Notes under the pieces: generated by a model
Database searches by the model: none
What the model was told of the DNA's origin: nothing
What the model saw: only the letters and a program-made list of their open reading frames with translations
From: Anodontia alba
Taxonomy: Eukaryota; Mollusca; Bivalvia; Lucinida; Lucinidae
Direction of reading: 5' to 3'
Assembly: GCA_964016985.1 (NCBI GenBank)
Contig: OZ024821.1
Span: forward strand, 93,362,093 to 93,426,092
Length of the DNA stretch: 64,000 nt
Translations under genes and position numbers: made by a program
Part shown: piece by piece, positions 40,801 through 55,800 of the stretch
Position numbering within the stretch: the first letter of the stretch is position 1
How the letters are laid out: every line of letters begins with the position of its first letter

Positions 40801-43800
40801 ACAGAAAAATTCTACCTTGACTGACTTGTTAGCCTGATCAAGACGGTTCCTGAGCACCTCTATCTCCACTTCATGTCCACAGACATCCTAGAATGAATAA
40901 AAAAAAAGAACATCACATAACATAAAACACAGATGATAAAAAAAGAGCTACATGTACTGAGAAGATGATTTTTGTTACTTTTTGTACCAAAACATAGTCC
41001 CTTAAATCAGTGATTTCTACCAATAAGCACCCTAAGATAGGTTTTGGTGCAAAAATAAAATAAAAATCCTAAAGTTATTGGTACAGTTTTCATCAATTCC
41101 CTAGCTATTGATAAATTCCCCAAAATTTAAGAAAGCTATAGATTATTTACCTAACTTAACCAATGTTCATAGGGGAAGATACCAACTGTGCAAAGCTTAC
41201 TTCCCTTTTCAACACTGACATACAATTAACTCAGTTGGAATTGTTACATCATTTATGGTAATTGTATTCACTTTCAAATGGAGGCATTTGGAGGGTGTTT
41301 TAAGGTGTATTTCATGATAATTCTGGGATAATTTTTCTTGTTTCTCCATAAAAACTTATGTTGGGAGTACTCATTAGAAGGACCTTGGTGAGGTACTTCT
41401 AATGAGTACCCAAAACATATATCTTTATGAAGAACTGGAGAACATTATCACCAAATACTCCTTCTTAACAAGTCCTCTGGACTGAGGATCACCAGGCAAC
41501 TTTGGCACAGATGTTTTGGATACTCATTAAACTTCACACTAAGGCTGTTCTGATCATTATGAAAACACGCCCATATAATTTTGACCCCTTAAACCCCACT
41601 TTTATATAGTAAAACTGGTGTTTAAAGGGGTGTAAATTATTTTTCTTATTTCTGCTCAAAAACATAGATTGTGGGTACTTGTTAGAACTGCCTCACTGAA
41701 ACAGTTCTAACAAGTACCCACAAGCTATGTTTTGAGCAGAAATATGAAAAAAATATCGGAGTTTTTTATCTGATATTTGTCAGTTTTTAGCAGTGAAATT
41801 TTCTATATATTTGAACAGGCGTGTTTTCATAATATGAGGGCATTGAGGAGACATAAGAAAAATATACATGTATATATGAAAACCCTTCTTATCTGAAACT
41901 TTCTCATCTCTATATGTGGGTTCATATGTGTGCCATAACTAAAAGTATATGTCTTTTCCCCCAAGACATTGACCTTCCATTTTAAGTAACACTCATAGCT
42001 GTTTATCCTAAAATTTTAGGGGTAACTACATGAAGCAATTGGCAAAGCATAAACTAAATCCATCTACAGATAATATAATATCTTAAATACTTTGATGCAA
42101 AAATTTTGATATATATATAGTTGTCCACTGAAGCAACAAAAGGATAAACGAAAATACAAATGTATGTAAGTACAAAAGATTGGATGAAAGGAAAAGTGAA
42201 AAAAGCCAATAACTGAATGATAGTTTTTCTTGTTTTTCCCAGAAAAGAGGGCTTGGCATTTCATGTAAATTGCCGGGGAAGAGGAAAACACTCATTTGTT
42301 ACCTGCTATTCAATTCAGCCAATTAAGGTTCATACAAATACCATAATTACCCTAAGTATTGGGACAGACAGGCCTAAACAAACTGTGTAGATCGACCCAG
42401 ATTAAATGCTGCAGTATGTGGCATCTCATCATGGTCCACAGTTTGCCACTCATCCAGCAGAACAGGAAGTAAAAGGGACTTGTTCAAAGTTTTAAGAGTA
42501 TGGTAAGAAGTTACGCTGTCACCCTATTTAGAGTAAATATGATGTCATAGCTCTAGAAAGGAGGGCGTATCTGGAACTTATTTTCTTATTTCTTCACAAA
42601 AACATATGTTGTGCCTCTTGTAATGAGTACCAAATTATATGTTTTCATGGAGAAATAATAAAAAAACATCAATACTTTTTTGGCCAAAAAAAAAAAATGC
42701 TTATCTGGAGCTATGTAGTATAAAACAGATGGGAACAGCTTGTGATAAACACTTTGCATGCTGAGTAAAATTTCAGATGACATTTGAAATATTTTTCTTA
42801 TTTTTCCTAGAAAATAGGATCTGACACTTCTTGCAAATTGTCTCTTAACGTGCCAATTGACATGAAGTGTCAGACCATATTTTCTAGGAAAAATAAGAAA
42901 AAATATTATCAGTTTGTCGTTCGCTGAATCTGTCTATAGCATGGTAAGTGTTAAACACTTTCCTCAATGACTGTCTGTCTGTGTAAACTTCTTTCAGGCA
43001 CACAATTGGACTTGAACTAACAAATGGGAAAAAAAAACACCCACCCATCTTCCAACCAAGTAAGGCAGTACAATATGCACTGAAAAACCTGTAGCATATG
43101 TTATATACTTGAAATTATTATTCTTTAATATTTTATGTCTTTTCAACAGTATTAGTCATTTCAGGACAAAAAATAAAGATTGCCCTTTAGAATGGAAAGC
43201 TGTTTGTGCAGTCATGTAAAAAAAATGTTTCAATTTCAGAAAATCAGGGACAAGATATTAGAAGGACCTACCGTACAAGCTCCTTTGTATGCTCAGTCAA
43301 GCAATTTCTGAGTCTTTAGATTACTGCCCTAGTACTTTTATCCAGTTTTACATAAAACATTAGTCTGTCTCCAGACTCTATCTTTTCTATCATTTTCTCT
43401 TTTCTTTTCAAAGGTATATAATCTAGTACAATTTATATGATTTAATCAGTTATGTCCCTTAATGGAAAAGATAGTGTTGTTTCTGTAGTAAAACAAAATT
43501 TGCAGAGACAAAATTTGCTACAGTTACAGGAAGTGATAAAGAATGATAAAAAAATGCAGAAACAACTGGAGCCAGTCTAATAAAACATGTGGTTACTCAT
43601 TAGAAACACCTTGGCGAGGTGCTTCTAATGGGTACCACAACATATTTTTTCATGGAGAACTAGAGAAAATTATCCCACAAATAATCTTCTTAGCAACTCA
43701 TCTGTTTAGGAGAATAATGGTAATGGGTTATGGTGTCCCAACATTTAGGGTAAATAGAAGTCTTTAGTGTTAACCCTTGTCATGCTGAATAAATTAATAT

Positions 43801-46800
43801 GCCCTGCCCACTTCTAATTTTCAACAAATCAGATTACTTGATCCAGGTTGTTCATACAAAAACAAACAATGCAGATCCAGATCAGATGGCTTCTTCAGAA
43901 GCCAACAAACAGTGCAGATCCAGATCAGTTGGCTTCTGAAGAAGCCAACTGATCTGGATCTACAGTGTTTGCAAAGGCAGGGTATATCCGGGTTAAGCAG
44001 GACAAGGGTTAATAAAAAGTGTTAAACATTTGTCACCTTTCCTTGTCTGAGTTCTTGTACTGTCTGCTGCAGGTGAGTATTGAGGCGATCTGATTCCCCC
44101 ATCTGCTTCTGTGTCTGTTCCATCAAACTTGCTCTGGTTCTCATATCCTGGTACTGAGCCTCTGGGACCCGAACTGTTCCATTATCATCCGAAATGTTCC
44201 GAGACTGAAGCTCTGCATTACTTGCTTGTAGAGCAATTATCTTCCGTTGGCAGTCTTCGAGGGTTCTTGGCAGTTTGAAGTCTGGTCCACATGAACCTTG
44301 ATCTGGAGCCTGCAGAATATTAACCCATTGTAGTCGGGATGACCGTAAAAGGGTAACTGGCGAACAGTGCAGACCCAGATTAGAGATCAGGGTCTCCACT
44401 GTTTGCAAAAAGTTTAGCCATTTATCTCTAGGAATATGTAAATCTCATAGCCTGACATACCTAAAATTGAAATTAGACTCTTCCAATATATAGTGTGGGA
44501 GAGTCTATTCAGTATACAATGGGTGAAGGGGAGTGGTTACACATGAACATTTTCTGACATTTTGTACAAGGGAGATAACTTTTCTTCCTTTCCTGTTTGC
44601 TTTCTGCACACCTGGCCCCTTCTGAAATGGAGCCTACTCTGAAACCAATGTGTACCCTCTAATCTCTGATGGGTGGCCATGATAAATAACAAGAGCTGTC
44701 CCAGGACAGCATAACTTGCCTGAATGGCAGCTCATCTATCAATGGTGCAATTGTAATTTACCAAAAATTTTAACCCTTAAACTGCCAATCACAAACAATA
44801 GTCGTCTGCTTTGTCGTCTGCTTGTGATTTTAAAAGTCATTTTTGCAAACAGTGTGGACCCAGATCAGACTGCTCCTTTAGGAGCAGTCTGATCTGGGTC
44901 CTCACTGTTTGCCTGTATGCAAAATAGGTTTGAAAAATCTGCAAGAATACTCAGCAGATGACATAAACAGGCAACATTTTCAGATGCAGTTTTTCTTGGC
45001 GCTTTAAGGGTTAATGTAAAATTACTCTAAGTATGGCACTGACCTAAATGTCATTGAGGAAGAGTAGCCTCTAATGAATAAAACTTTGAACTAGCATCTA
45101 GCATCAGTCCAAGGATGAATTCACACATCCAGGCATTAAAGAAATAAAGTTCTTCAGAAAACTTAAACCAAAATGTGGAACATAAAAAAATCTGAGTGCA
45201 TTACTCTGACATCAATGACTCAACTGACATTTGCAAATTGCAATTTCACTGACCCCGCCATTTTGAATTGATAGAAACCTTGCCATAATTTTTCCCAGTG
45301 GAAATACATGTACCAATATTATTCCATGTATTACTTTAGTCAAATCATGTGAAGAAAATTATTATGAGGACAAAACCACTCTTCAGTCAATCAAATAGCG
45401 AGCTTCCATCTGCGTCATTACATATGTGGGTAATCAGGGTTCAAATTTTGGCACTTCAGGGAAATGTAATATGATGCTAAAGGAAATGAAAGATGGTTAG
45501 ACTGGCTCCAGTCTCCAGTGACTGAATATATATATTTTCTTATAATCCTGTTTGATAGTCCACTAAAATAAAACCAAAATAATATGACTATAATGGCTGA
45601 TCACTAGTGACCAACCTTTACATTCATGATATTATTTTGGTTTTATTTCAGCAGAATATCAAACAGGATTATAAAGACAAAAATAGTCACTGGAGACTGG
45701 AGCCTAAGTCTAAGAGATGGTATGTGCTAGCATGTAATATGAGGCAATAAGGATTCACAAAAGTCAAAAGGATTTGGTCCTGAAATTGTAAACAGAAAAA
45801 CCAGCAAAAGAGTTCATTGATGTCAGTGACTTCTCTCTGCAGTAAAACCTGTGTATTCCAAATACCGATTGAAAATTGTAAATTGTTTTCTTTGTAGACA
45901 AGTGTTCAGAATACACAAGCTGAAAACTTGTGCAGTCTAATCAAGGCCTTCATTGTCTACTAACAAAATCATTAGGTAATGTAGAATAATATACTGAGAA
46001 ACAGAAAATGCTGACCTGGGCTTTTAACCCTTGTCATGCTGAATAAATTAAGATGCCACACTCACTTCTAATTTTCAGCCAATCAGATTGCTTGATCCAG
46101 ATTGTTGCTCTAAATCATATACTTAATGGCAAACTACAGATCCAGATCAGTTGGAAGCCAACCAATCTGGATCTACACTGTTTGCAAAGGCAGGGTATAT
46201 CTGGGTTCAGCAGGACAAGGGTTAATACTGTTTGTATAAGGGCTCTTCTCTCATGTTAGGGAATGTATGCCTTTGTTTGTGTGGAGAAAGACCTCCCAAT
46301 GTCTCTCTTACCTGGGCCTATGTGTGTATATACCTTTCTGTGTGTTATTTTCATCACGTAAACATACCTATATAATTTTGACCCCCTTAAACCCCACTTT
46401 TATATAGTAAAACAGAGGTTTACAGGGGTATACATTATTTTTCTTATTTCTGCTGAAAAACATAGATTGTGGGTACTCATTAGAACTGCCTCACTGAGGC
46501 AGTTCTAACGAGTACCCACAATGTATATTTTGAGCAGAAATATGAAAAGTATCAGAATTTTTATCTGAATTTTTTTTTTTTTTTTGGTAGTAAAATTTTC
46601 AGTGTATTTGAATAGGCATGTCTTCGTAATGACTGCTAATATTACTGTTTCGAAGGTTCTTGACATATGATATTATAAACTACAATATTGCAAGCAGTTT
46701 AATAGAAGGTGTAAATCTGATATCTTTAAATTGAAATTTTAATTTATTGACAAAAGCGATTAAAGTGCCAGTGTTATCAAGAGAAAATATTTACCTACAG

Positions 46801-49800
46801 GTAAATGTGATCTCACAAACAGGTGAATTTGTGTAAATAAAAAACTACAATATATACCCTAAACATGTAGATTCCATGGAAGGCAGTGTCACACATGCTG
46901 GAGCCTTTCAGTATTAAACCAAGTTTGCCTCTAAAATTCATGACCAAGAATGACCGAGTCATTGGACCATGATATGTAGGTCACAGTCAATTGGGAGGAA
47001 GTGTATACCAAGTTTGATGTCTGTAGGTCATATGTTTAATCAGTAATAGAGCTAAAAGCAAGAGTTGACAAAGCTGTCAGACTGTAAAATAAAGATCTGC
47101 ATCACAAAATGATGCCACCCAGCGGGCACATGACGTAAATATAACGTCGCCTCAACTTCGATGCAACGTCATGACGTTGCATCGATGTTGAGGCGACGTT
47201 ATATTTACGACATTGACGTTGAGGCGACGTTATATTTACGACGTAAATATAACGTCGCCTCAACGTCGATGCAACGTCATGACGTTGCATCGACGTTGAG
47301 GCGATGTTATATTTACGTCATGTGCCTGCCGGGCATGTTGTTTGAGTCCCTGTTAGGGAGAAAGTGTATGCCAGATTTGATGACTGTAAGTCATATTTAT
47401 CAGAAATGGAGCTAAACATTAGGGTTCACACAAAAAAAATATGACAGTCATTTGACTATGAAATATAGGTCAAAGTCATAAAATGACACTGCAGTGTTTG
47501 AGTCAATGTTAGGGAGAAAGCATATGTCATGATAGATGACTGTAGGTGTTTACAGTTAATCCAAGATAGAGCTAAAAATTAATATTGACATAAAATGGTA
47601 AAGTCATTAAACCATGAAAAATAGCTCTTGGTCATAAAATGATATCACATGATGTTGATGAGAAAATGTATTCCAGGAAAGACGACTGCAGATGTAAATT
47701 AATGTAAGATTCATTCAGAAATAGGCTTTTATATGCTACAGTTAACACAAACGATGATGAATGAATAAACAGATGGATAGTTGAAAGAATGGATAGACAA
47801 ACAGATGGATGAACAGATAACTGACCACTTATATTGCACATGCAGGTGTGACAATAAACAGGCTGCCTATAGATCTTTTTAAAAACTACGTCACACAATA
47901 AACATCATTCGAAACCTCTTGGTCTTTAACTCAGAGTACGTTCTAGCTTTGTTCCTATTGGATGGCAGAAAGTTTCTGTTTAAGTTTACCATACAGTATA
48001 ACTGCCGATGTTTATTCAGAAAAATAAAGCAGTTCCATTTGTCAAAAGTTTCTTTTCAGAAGAGATTCTCATCGAGTGATCATTTAAATGTCATAACCAG
48101 AAATATTAACATATATTTTAACTATATAGTAGCTAAAACTAGGCATAAAAATGGTCACCATAAAGCAATATTACAGTTGCACGCATGCTGCTGATATCGG
48201 GAAAATATCATTGAAATAGTTGTATTTGTCTAAGGAAACGCGGTCAGATTGCTTCTTAAAACTGTATTTTAAAACACTAGATAAAATTTACGGTTAAATA
48301 TTAACCAAATGTGATTTATTTTCCAAGTAAAATTAGGCTTGAATCAATTGGTATCAATGCAACCGGAAATGTTTTTGCCATCCACAATTTTTGGTCACGT
48401 GGCATAACATTGTAATCACCGTCTTCAGTAGCCTGGATGAAAACAATAACATTAAAAAGATCTATACTGCACCTGCTTGCTTAAGCTGGTATGACAATAC
48501 ACAGGCTGCCTGTATACTGTACCTGCTTGCATAAGTAGGTGTGACAATAAATAGGCTTATATGCAATAAATAAAATAAATAAACAAAAGGAACAATGTGC
48601 CACAAACAAAAACACCCTTGTGCACCGGATACACAGTCTGTGTAGTCTGGCCAAGCTCATTAGTACATGTATTTACACAACAATGTACAATTTACACAAC
48701 AATATACCATCAAAATAGCAAACAAAATGGTGCATAATCCCTTCTCAGTGGGGCTACACTTAAAAAAAGAAAATAATTTGCTCCAAGAGGAGCCTACTCT
48801 TTAAGAAAAGAATATGCTTTTTCAAGCAAAATTCTATTTTTAAAGAGTAGCCACCCTTGAGAATGGAGGCAAATACTTTTTTGTTCAAAGTGATCTCCCT
48901 AATCTTGTAGTGGATTCATTCAGTTTACATCACAGCTCCAGATAAGGCACCCTTTTAACTAAAAAGTGCTGATATTTTCTTATTTCTCCATGAAAACATA
49001 TGTTGTGGGCACTCAGCAGAAGTACTCACCGAGGTACTTCTACTGAGTGCCCACAACATATGTTTTTGTGAATGATAAGAAAAATATTATGTGGATATCC
49101 CCTCTAATCTGAAGCTATATTACATAAACTAATATAATACTTACTTGTATTCCTGAGTTTTCTAATTCCTGTAGTCTGAACTTCAGTGTATTTTCATTTC
49201 GCTGTAATTTACTCAGTTTATCTTTCCAAGATGCTTCAGATTCAGTTAATTGTCTAACTGTAGCATTTAATTCTATTTCTTTCATTTGTAATACTTTCAA
49301 TTCTTGTTGTAATCCCTGTTCACTCTTAAGCAATGCACTATTTTCTTGTCTTAATTGAATATCAGAATCTCTGAGTGTGGTTAATTCATGCTCCATGCTA
49401 TTTACTCTTTGCTCCATTTCTGAAGCATGATGGGAGAGTGGAGAATTTTCTGTCATTGAATGATGTAAACGCTGAGTTAAATCCATATTCAAAGATTCTA
49501 ATTCAACTATTCGAGCCTGAGCATTTGCACCAAATATTTCCAACTCATGAATTGTTGACTGAAGACTCTGAACAACATTTTCTTGATTTTTAGTCCGCTG
49601 TGCTAAATCAGCTTCAGCATTTTCTAATTCCTTCAGTCTCATTTGCAAATATTCTGATCGCTCTGAAAATGCAGACTTTTCAGTCTCCAAGTTCTGAACT
49701 TTTTGCTTAAGATTCTCCTCCTTCATTGTCATTTCCTGCACAGAACTTTCCAAAGTTTCTGATTTTGTGACCAGTATTTTCTCGTCTAGCTTGTACTGTT

Positions 49801-52800
49801 TCACTAAACTTTTCAATCTGTCTTCAAGAATCTCCAAATGTCTAATTTTATCATGTAAGTGTTCATTTTCACTCTCCAGCTCATCCAAGCGAGCATACAG
49901 AGAGTTTTCACTAGCTTCAAAATTTTTCAACTGTACTTGTAAGTTTCTTTCAGCAAGCTGGAGCTCCCTAATGAGAACATTTTGTTCATGAATTATATTT
50001 TTGTCCTTTCTTGCAATGTCATGTAGTTCATCTCTGTCTTGCTCAAGATCTAAAACCTGGAACAAAGGAAATAAGGTAATCAAAACTTTTTTTATGACAT
50101 GACTAATAGGATCCAAAGCAAAAACTGTTTTAGCTAAACAAATGTATTGTATCCAAACAAAAATGTATAGATTATATAGAAAAAAGACCATTTTATGGTC
50201 ATTTTTCAATGTAACCTACACATTTTTATTTGGATACAACACGGTTGTTAAGCTAACATGGTTTTGTATCCAAACAAAAATATATTAATTATATAGAAAA
50301 ATGACTATAAATGGTCATTTTTCTACATAATTTACACTTTTTTGTTTTAATACAACACTTTCGGGGGATCAACCTTTGAACTGTCTTATATCCAAAGCTG
50401 TCTTACAATGAAACATCTTATAAAGCTGTTCCAGTGTACAATGTAAATTTTAATGTACCATCACGAAAACATGCTTATATAAATTTTACCCCCTTAAACC
50501 CCTTAAATATAGTAAAACTGGGGTTTACAGGGGTATACATTATTTTTCTTATTTTGCTATAAAACATAGATTGTGAGTACTCGTTAGAACTAATGAGTAC
50601 CCACAATCTATGTTTTGAGCAGGAATATGAAAAAAATATCAGAATTTTTATCTGAAAATTTTCCTATTTTTCTTTTGGTTGTAAAATTTTCAATATACAT
50701 GTATTTGAATAGGCGTGTCTTCATAATGCTTTTAAACTGAGCCAATATTGATTTCAATTTCTTTTGATTCTCTTTTTTTTTTTTTATGCATTAATTACAG
50801 CCTATAAATTACTGATACCTTTATTATGCATCAGTGCTGTACTTTCTACAAGTTTATGAATGGGTGGATATGTTTGGTATTCCATCACTTTAAACAATCT
50901 TCCTGTTATAACAGGACATAAGACAAAGTTGCGATGTAACAGGGATGGCAGCATTAGCTTTTAGAGCTCTGCATCACTGAAATGTCCCACCCAAGCCATA
51001 TGAAATGATTGCTATTCCATCTAGTTATCTTAACCCTTGCCTTGCTGAATAAGTTAAGATGCCACGCTCAGTTCTAATCAGCCAATCAGATTACTTGATC
51101 TGGGTTTTTGATAGAAATTCACATATTTAATGACAAACAGTGCAGATCTGGATCTACACTGTTTGCTAAGACAGGCCACAACGGCTTCAGCAAGAGAAGG
51201 GTTAATGATACTAGACTAACCAGTTCTGATTCCTAGGTATGATTTCTTAATGCAGAGTGCCAAGCAAAACAAGAACTACTTCCATTTTTAAAAAAGTCTT
51301 TGATACGACTCAGTCAGGGATCAAAATTGCAACTTTCTACACATAAAGCAGATACTCTACCAAATGAGCTATTTTGGAGGCTAATAAATAAAGGATAACA
51401 GCAACAGTTCTCACTAAACTGGTGAGCACTGAAACCTGAACCATTAACATAACAATCTCTAAAATTGTATTACTGACATACATTCAAATTAGGTGATAAC
51501 CAGCTTAAACCTTGCCATGCTGAATAAATTAAGAGGCCACATCCACTTCTAATTTTCAGCCAATCAGATTATTTGTTTAAAATTGTTGATGCAAATTCAC
51601 ATTCTTAATGACAAACAGTGCAGATCCAGATCAGTTGGCTTCTTCAGAAGCCAACTGATCTGGATCTACACTGTTTGCAAAGGCATGGTATATCCGGGAT
51701 CAGCAGGACCAGAGTTAATATTTTGTCACTTCTGTACCAAAATATTATTTGTGGGTACTCAAGGGAATTCCTTCACCAGGAGAGGTGTCCATAAGATATG
51801 TTTTGAATGAAAGAATAACAAACAATTATCTTCTGACTACTCCATTTATCTAAATCTGAGTGCTCCCTTTTGATACCTGGATCTATGAAGTTTACATATA
51901 TGTATATCATAATGTCAGTTGCCATGTCAAATACTCAAAAGTACTGAATGAAATTTAATTTCCATTTTTTAACAAAAGTTTCTTCAAAAGGAGAGTAATC
52001 AATTTTACTGTTCACTCAGTTCTTGGAAACAGTTTGGCCATGTGGCTGAAGCATTCCGAAGAATTAAGTGAACAATAAAGATATTGAAATTAAATTTGTT
52101 AAATCAAGGGTGACAATTCTATACATTATGTAACATAAAGGGAGACAACTACCTGTTGCTTTAGATGTTTCTCAAGCTTCTCAAGTTCTTTGATTCTCTG
52201 CCTTAACACATCCTCTGCCTTATCCATCATACTTGGGGAAGTCTGGTATTCCGATGAGTCTAAATTAACAAAACAATAGTCAGTAGGTTCCACATCAACT
52301 CGGATTGTTTCAGATTGGCCTAAGTAAGCCAGGCCAGGATGAGGTTGTGGAGGAACATCAATGGTGATAGTTTTTGAGGTTTCCAAATGAAGAGCTCTAG
52401 CAGGGGGTATAACTCTGTTTTCCAGTCTTTCACACGGCAAATATTCATGAGGATCTGACTGGATCCCAACTTCAGCTGTTTGTTTTTCTTCAATCTCAGA
52501 GTCGATAGATGAAATGTTTAATGTACTGTCTGATGTTGGCGAGTATCTGAAAACAGAAAAAAATGGTTCCAGAGCAATTAACCCTGAAAGTGCTAAGCAA
52601 AATTGTAGCAGACAACATTCTATCTTTTTACTATTAGTTTTCAGAAAAAATAACACTTGACATTTCATGGGAATGATTCGCATGAAATGTGAAGTCTTAT
52701 TTTCTCTGAAAAATAAAATGAAAATATTTCAAAAAGCCATCTGCTGTAGTTGTGCTTAGCGCTTTATGGGTTAACATTCATGTATTGGATGATACACCTG

Positions 52801-55800
52801 GTTAATTTTCCACAATTCTTTACAAGGGAGACAACTTTTGTGGCTTCCTGTTTGTTTTCTAGCACTCCAAGCTCCGTCTGAAAAAGGGTCTGTTTTCAAA
52901 GAAAAGAATATGCTCCCATGAAGAGCAAATTCTTTCCTTTAAGAGTGGACTCTTTTTCAGCAGGGAAGAAAAGCAATGTTGACAGTTGCCTTCCCTGAGT
53001 GTATCCATTCTCCTTAAAGTGCCAGATAACGTTCTGAACAGGTATTTTTTTTTTCATTTTTGCCAGAAAACAAGGTTCAATATGGTATTTCAAGAAAGTA
53101 AGGCTTAACATTTCATCTGAATCATCTGCCATTTAACAGATGACACTTTGAAATATACAGAGACACTTTGCATGAACTATCATGTTATATCATGTTAAGA
53201 TACAGTGAGTGACGTTGATGGTAACTTTGCTTAACTTTTTTTGAGCTGGAGTTTTATGGCTCTAGTCAACACCAATCACCCCTACCACCTCATGGCTATG
53301 AGACACATTTACTTTTATCAAATGACTTGACAAGCATATAAACCTTGTTACTGTAGCAACAGGTGAGTCAGAGTGACCCATTGCCAATAATGAAAAAAGA
53401 ACTATTTTCATACAAAACAATATTCTTACCGATATGTCAAATATAATTCCAGATAACATATGGGTATCAGGATATCACTGGGTATAATCATGGATATTTA
53501 ATCCAACTACAGGACTTTACAGCACCTTACTCACATTACATTGTGAAATATTTATATCCTATCTTCTGCTTATTGGGACACACCTCCAGATAAGAGGGGT
53601 ATCCAGATAAATCTTTTTCTTTCTTGTTTTTCCATGAAAACATGTTTTGGATATTCAGAAGAGCCTGGGTGAGATGCTTCTAATGAGTACCCACAATACA
53701 TGTTTTCATGGAAAATAAAGGAAAATATCAACACTTTTTGATTGAAAAAATGCACAATCTGTAGAGCTCTGTTGAACATCTATTTATTGATGGATTCACT
53801 GCCCAATACACATTCTTACCTCAAGTTTATTGATTGTCCCTTAACCTGCACAATTTAGATGATCTGCAAGGGACATTTTCTCAAATATATTTTTACCCTG
53901 AAATCAAGGCTTGATATTTCATACTGACCATCTAAGGAGAAAATCAGTATGAAATGTCATACTTTATTTTCTGACAAAAGTAAGAAAAATATTTATCTGG
54001 CATCTGCAAATTGCACCATCAGCACACTAACTAACTAAAATTTACCAAAATATACCTTAACAGGGTATAGAGAGTTTATTATTTTTGCATCAAAACATAT
54101 CCTGTGGGTGCATATTGGAATTGCCTCAGTGAGGCAATTCCAATAAGCACCTACAGGATATGTTTTTGAGCAAAAATAAGTAAAAATTATCCTACCTTAT
54201 CACATCGAATTAACCCCTCCTCTGACAGATAGTCAGATATCTTATGAACAGTCAGCCAGAAACTTTGTATTCCCAAATTGTTGAAATCGAAAGAAAAAAT
54301 GCAATTATTTCTACCAAAAATTCCAATCTTGTATGTTTTTATGAAAGGTTTATACATGAAATGATAAAGAGGAAAGTAAAACCTCCAATAAAGATTATTT
54401 ACAGCTGTATAATAAATTTGTGCACAGTGGCTTATTGTGTTTTACAAGAGTGGACTTGTTATAATAATAGTACTTTTGATCTCAGTTATAATATAAAAAT
54501 AGTTGAAGATAAGGTGAACTTTCCGACCCAAAAGTACTGATATTTTTTCTTATTTCTCCAAAAAACCCTATGTTGTGGGTACTCATTAAAAGCGCCTCAA
54601 TGAGGCGCTTCTAATGAGTACCCACAACATGTGTTTTTGTGGAGAAATAAGAACATTATTATGTGGATATCCTCTTATCTGGAGCTATGAAAATGAAAAA
54701 CAAAATATAAATTACACCCCAATACATTTTTCTACATAAAAGTCAAAGACTGATCAGTACCATATATACTTAATTGTGAATTGTGAAATCAGGTAAAATG
54801 TATTTGGGTTAGTGACTTAACCCTGAAAGTGCTGAGCAAAATTGCTACAGATGACATTCTAATTTTTGTCTTTTTTATTTTACAGAGAAAATCAGGTAAA
54901 TAAATTTTTGCATAACTGTATAGCAGACAACGATCTAAATTTCTAATTTATTATTTTTTTTTGAGAAAATTTGGTAAATATGTTGTTTGCTGTCATGTCA
55001 ATAGAATACTAAAACTCTGAGCAAAATTGTAGCAGACAACATAATAATTTTTTTTCAGAGAAAATAAGACTGACATTTCATGTGAATAGCAGACAATTCA
55101 CATGAAAAACAAAGTCTTATTTTCTCTGAAATACAAAAAAAAAAAAAAAAAAAATGTTGTCTGCTGCAGTTGTGATTAATGCTTTAAAGGGTTCAAAAGT
55201 GCGCAAAAATGAAAAGTTAGACTTTTGGAATTGTCTAAATGAACAGTGGATTATAACCTCAATGTCAACCTGATGGTCAGTTTGGTCTGTCTAGGCAGGA
55301 GTGACCATAAAATTGTTCTTTCAATTTTGTAATTACCCTGAGTATAGGGGCAGACAGGCCTGAGCAAACAGTTGTGACCCAGATCAGATGCTGTAGTCTG
55401 TTGCGGCTAATCTAGTTCTACACTGTTTGCCATTCAACCAACAGACTTGTTCAAATTTTAGGACAAACAGGGTAAAGCATTAAGGTGTCTAATATTACCC
55501 CTTGTTATGCTGAATAAATTAAGATGCCACGCCCATTTCTAATTTTCAGCCAATCAGATTACTTGATCCAGGTTTTTGATACAAATTCACATACTAATTG
55601 ACAAACAGTGCAGATCCAGATCAGTTGGCTTCTTCAGAAGCCAACTGATCTGGATCTACAATGTTTGCAAAGGCAGGATATATCCGGGTTCAGCAGGACT
55701 AGGGGTTTAAGAGAAGACATGGTATTGGAATGGCTGTTCTGAAGACTTAGTTTATCATTCGTACCTTATTTGAATGTTGATTGGATGACAGTCTGACTGA

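Noticed and set aside
47102..47415. Open frames of 62-84 codons over the CpG palindrome
   Set aside because: Repetitive RRYIYV-like peptides arise from the palindromic arms on both strands.
47919..48194. 91-codon plus-strand frame
   Set aside because: No motif or flanking gene signals; chance frame in intron.
54244..54540. 98-codon plus-strand frame in AT-rich intron
   Set aside because: Low-complexity composition, no splice or start context, ends in a family B1 element.
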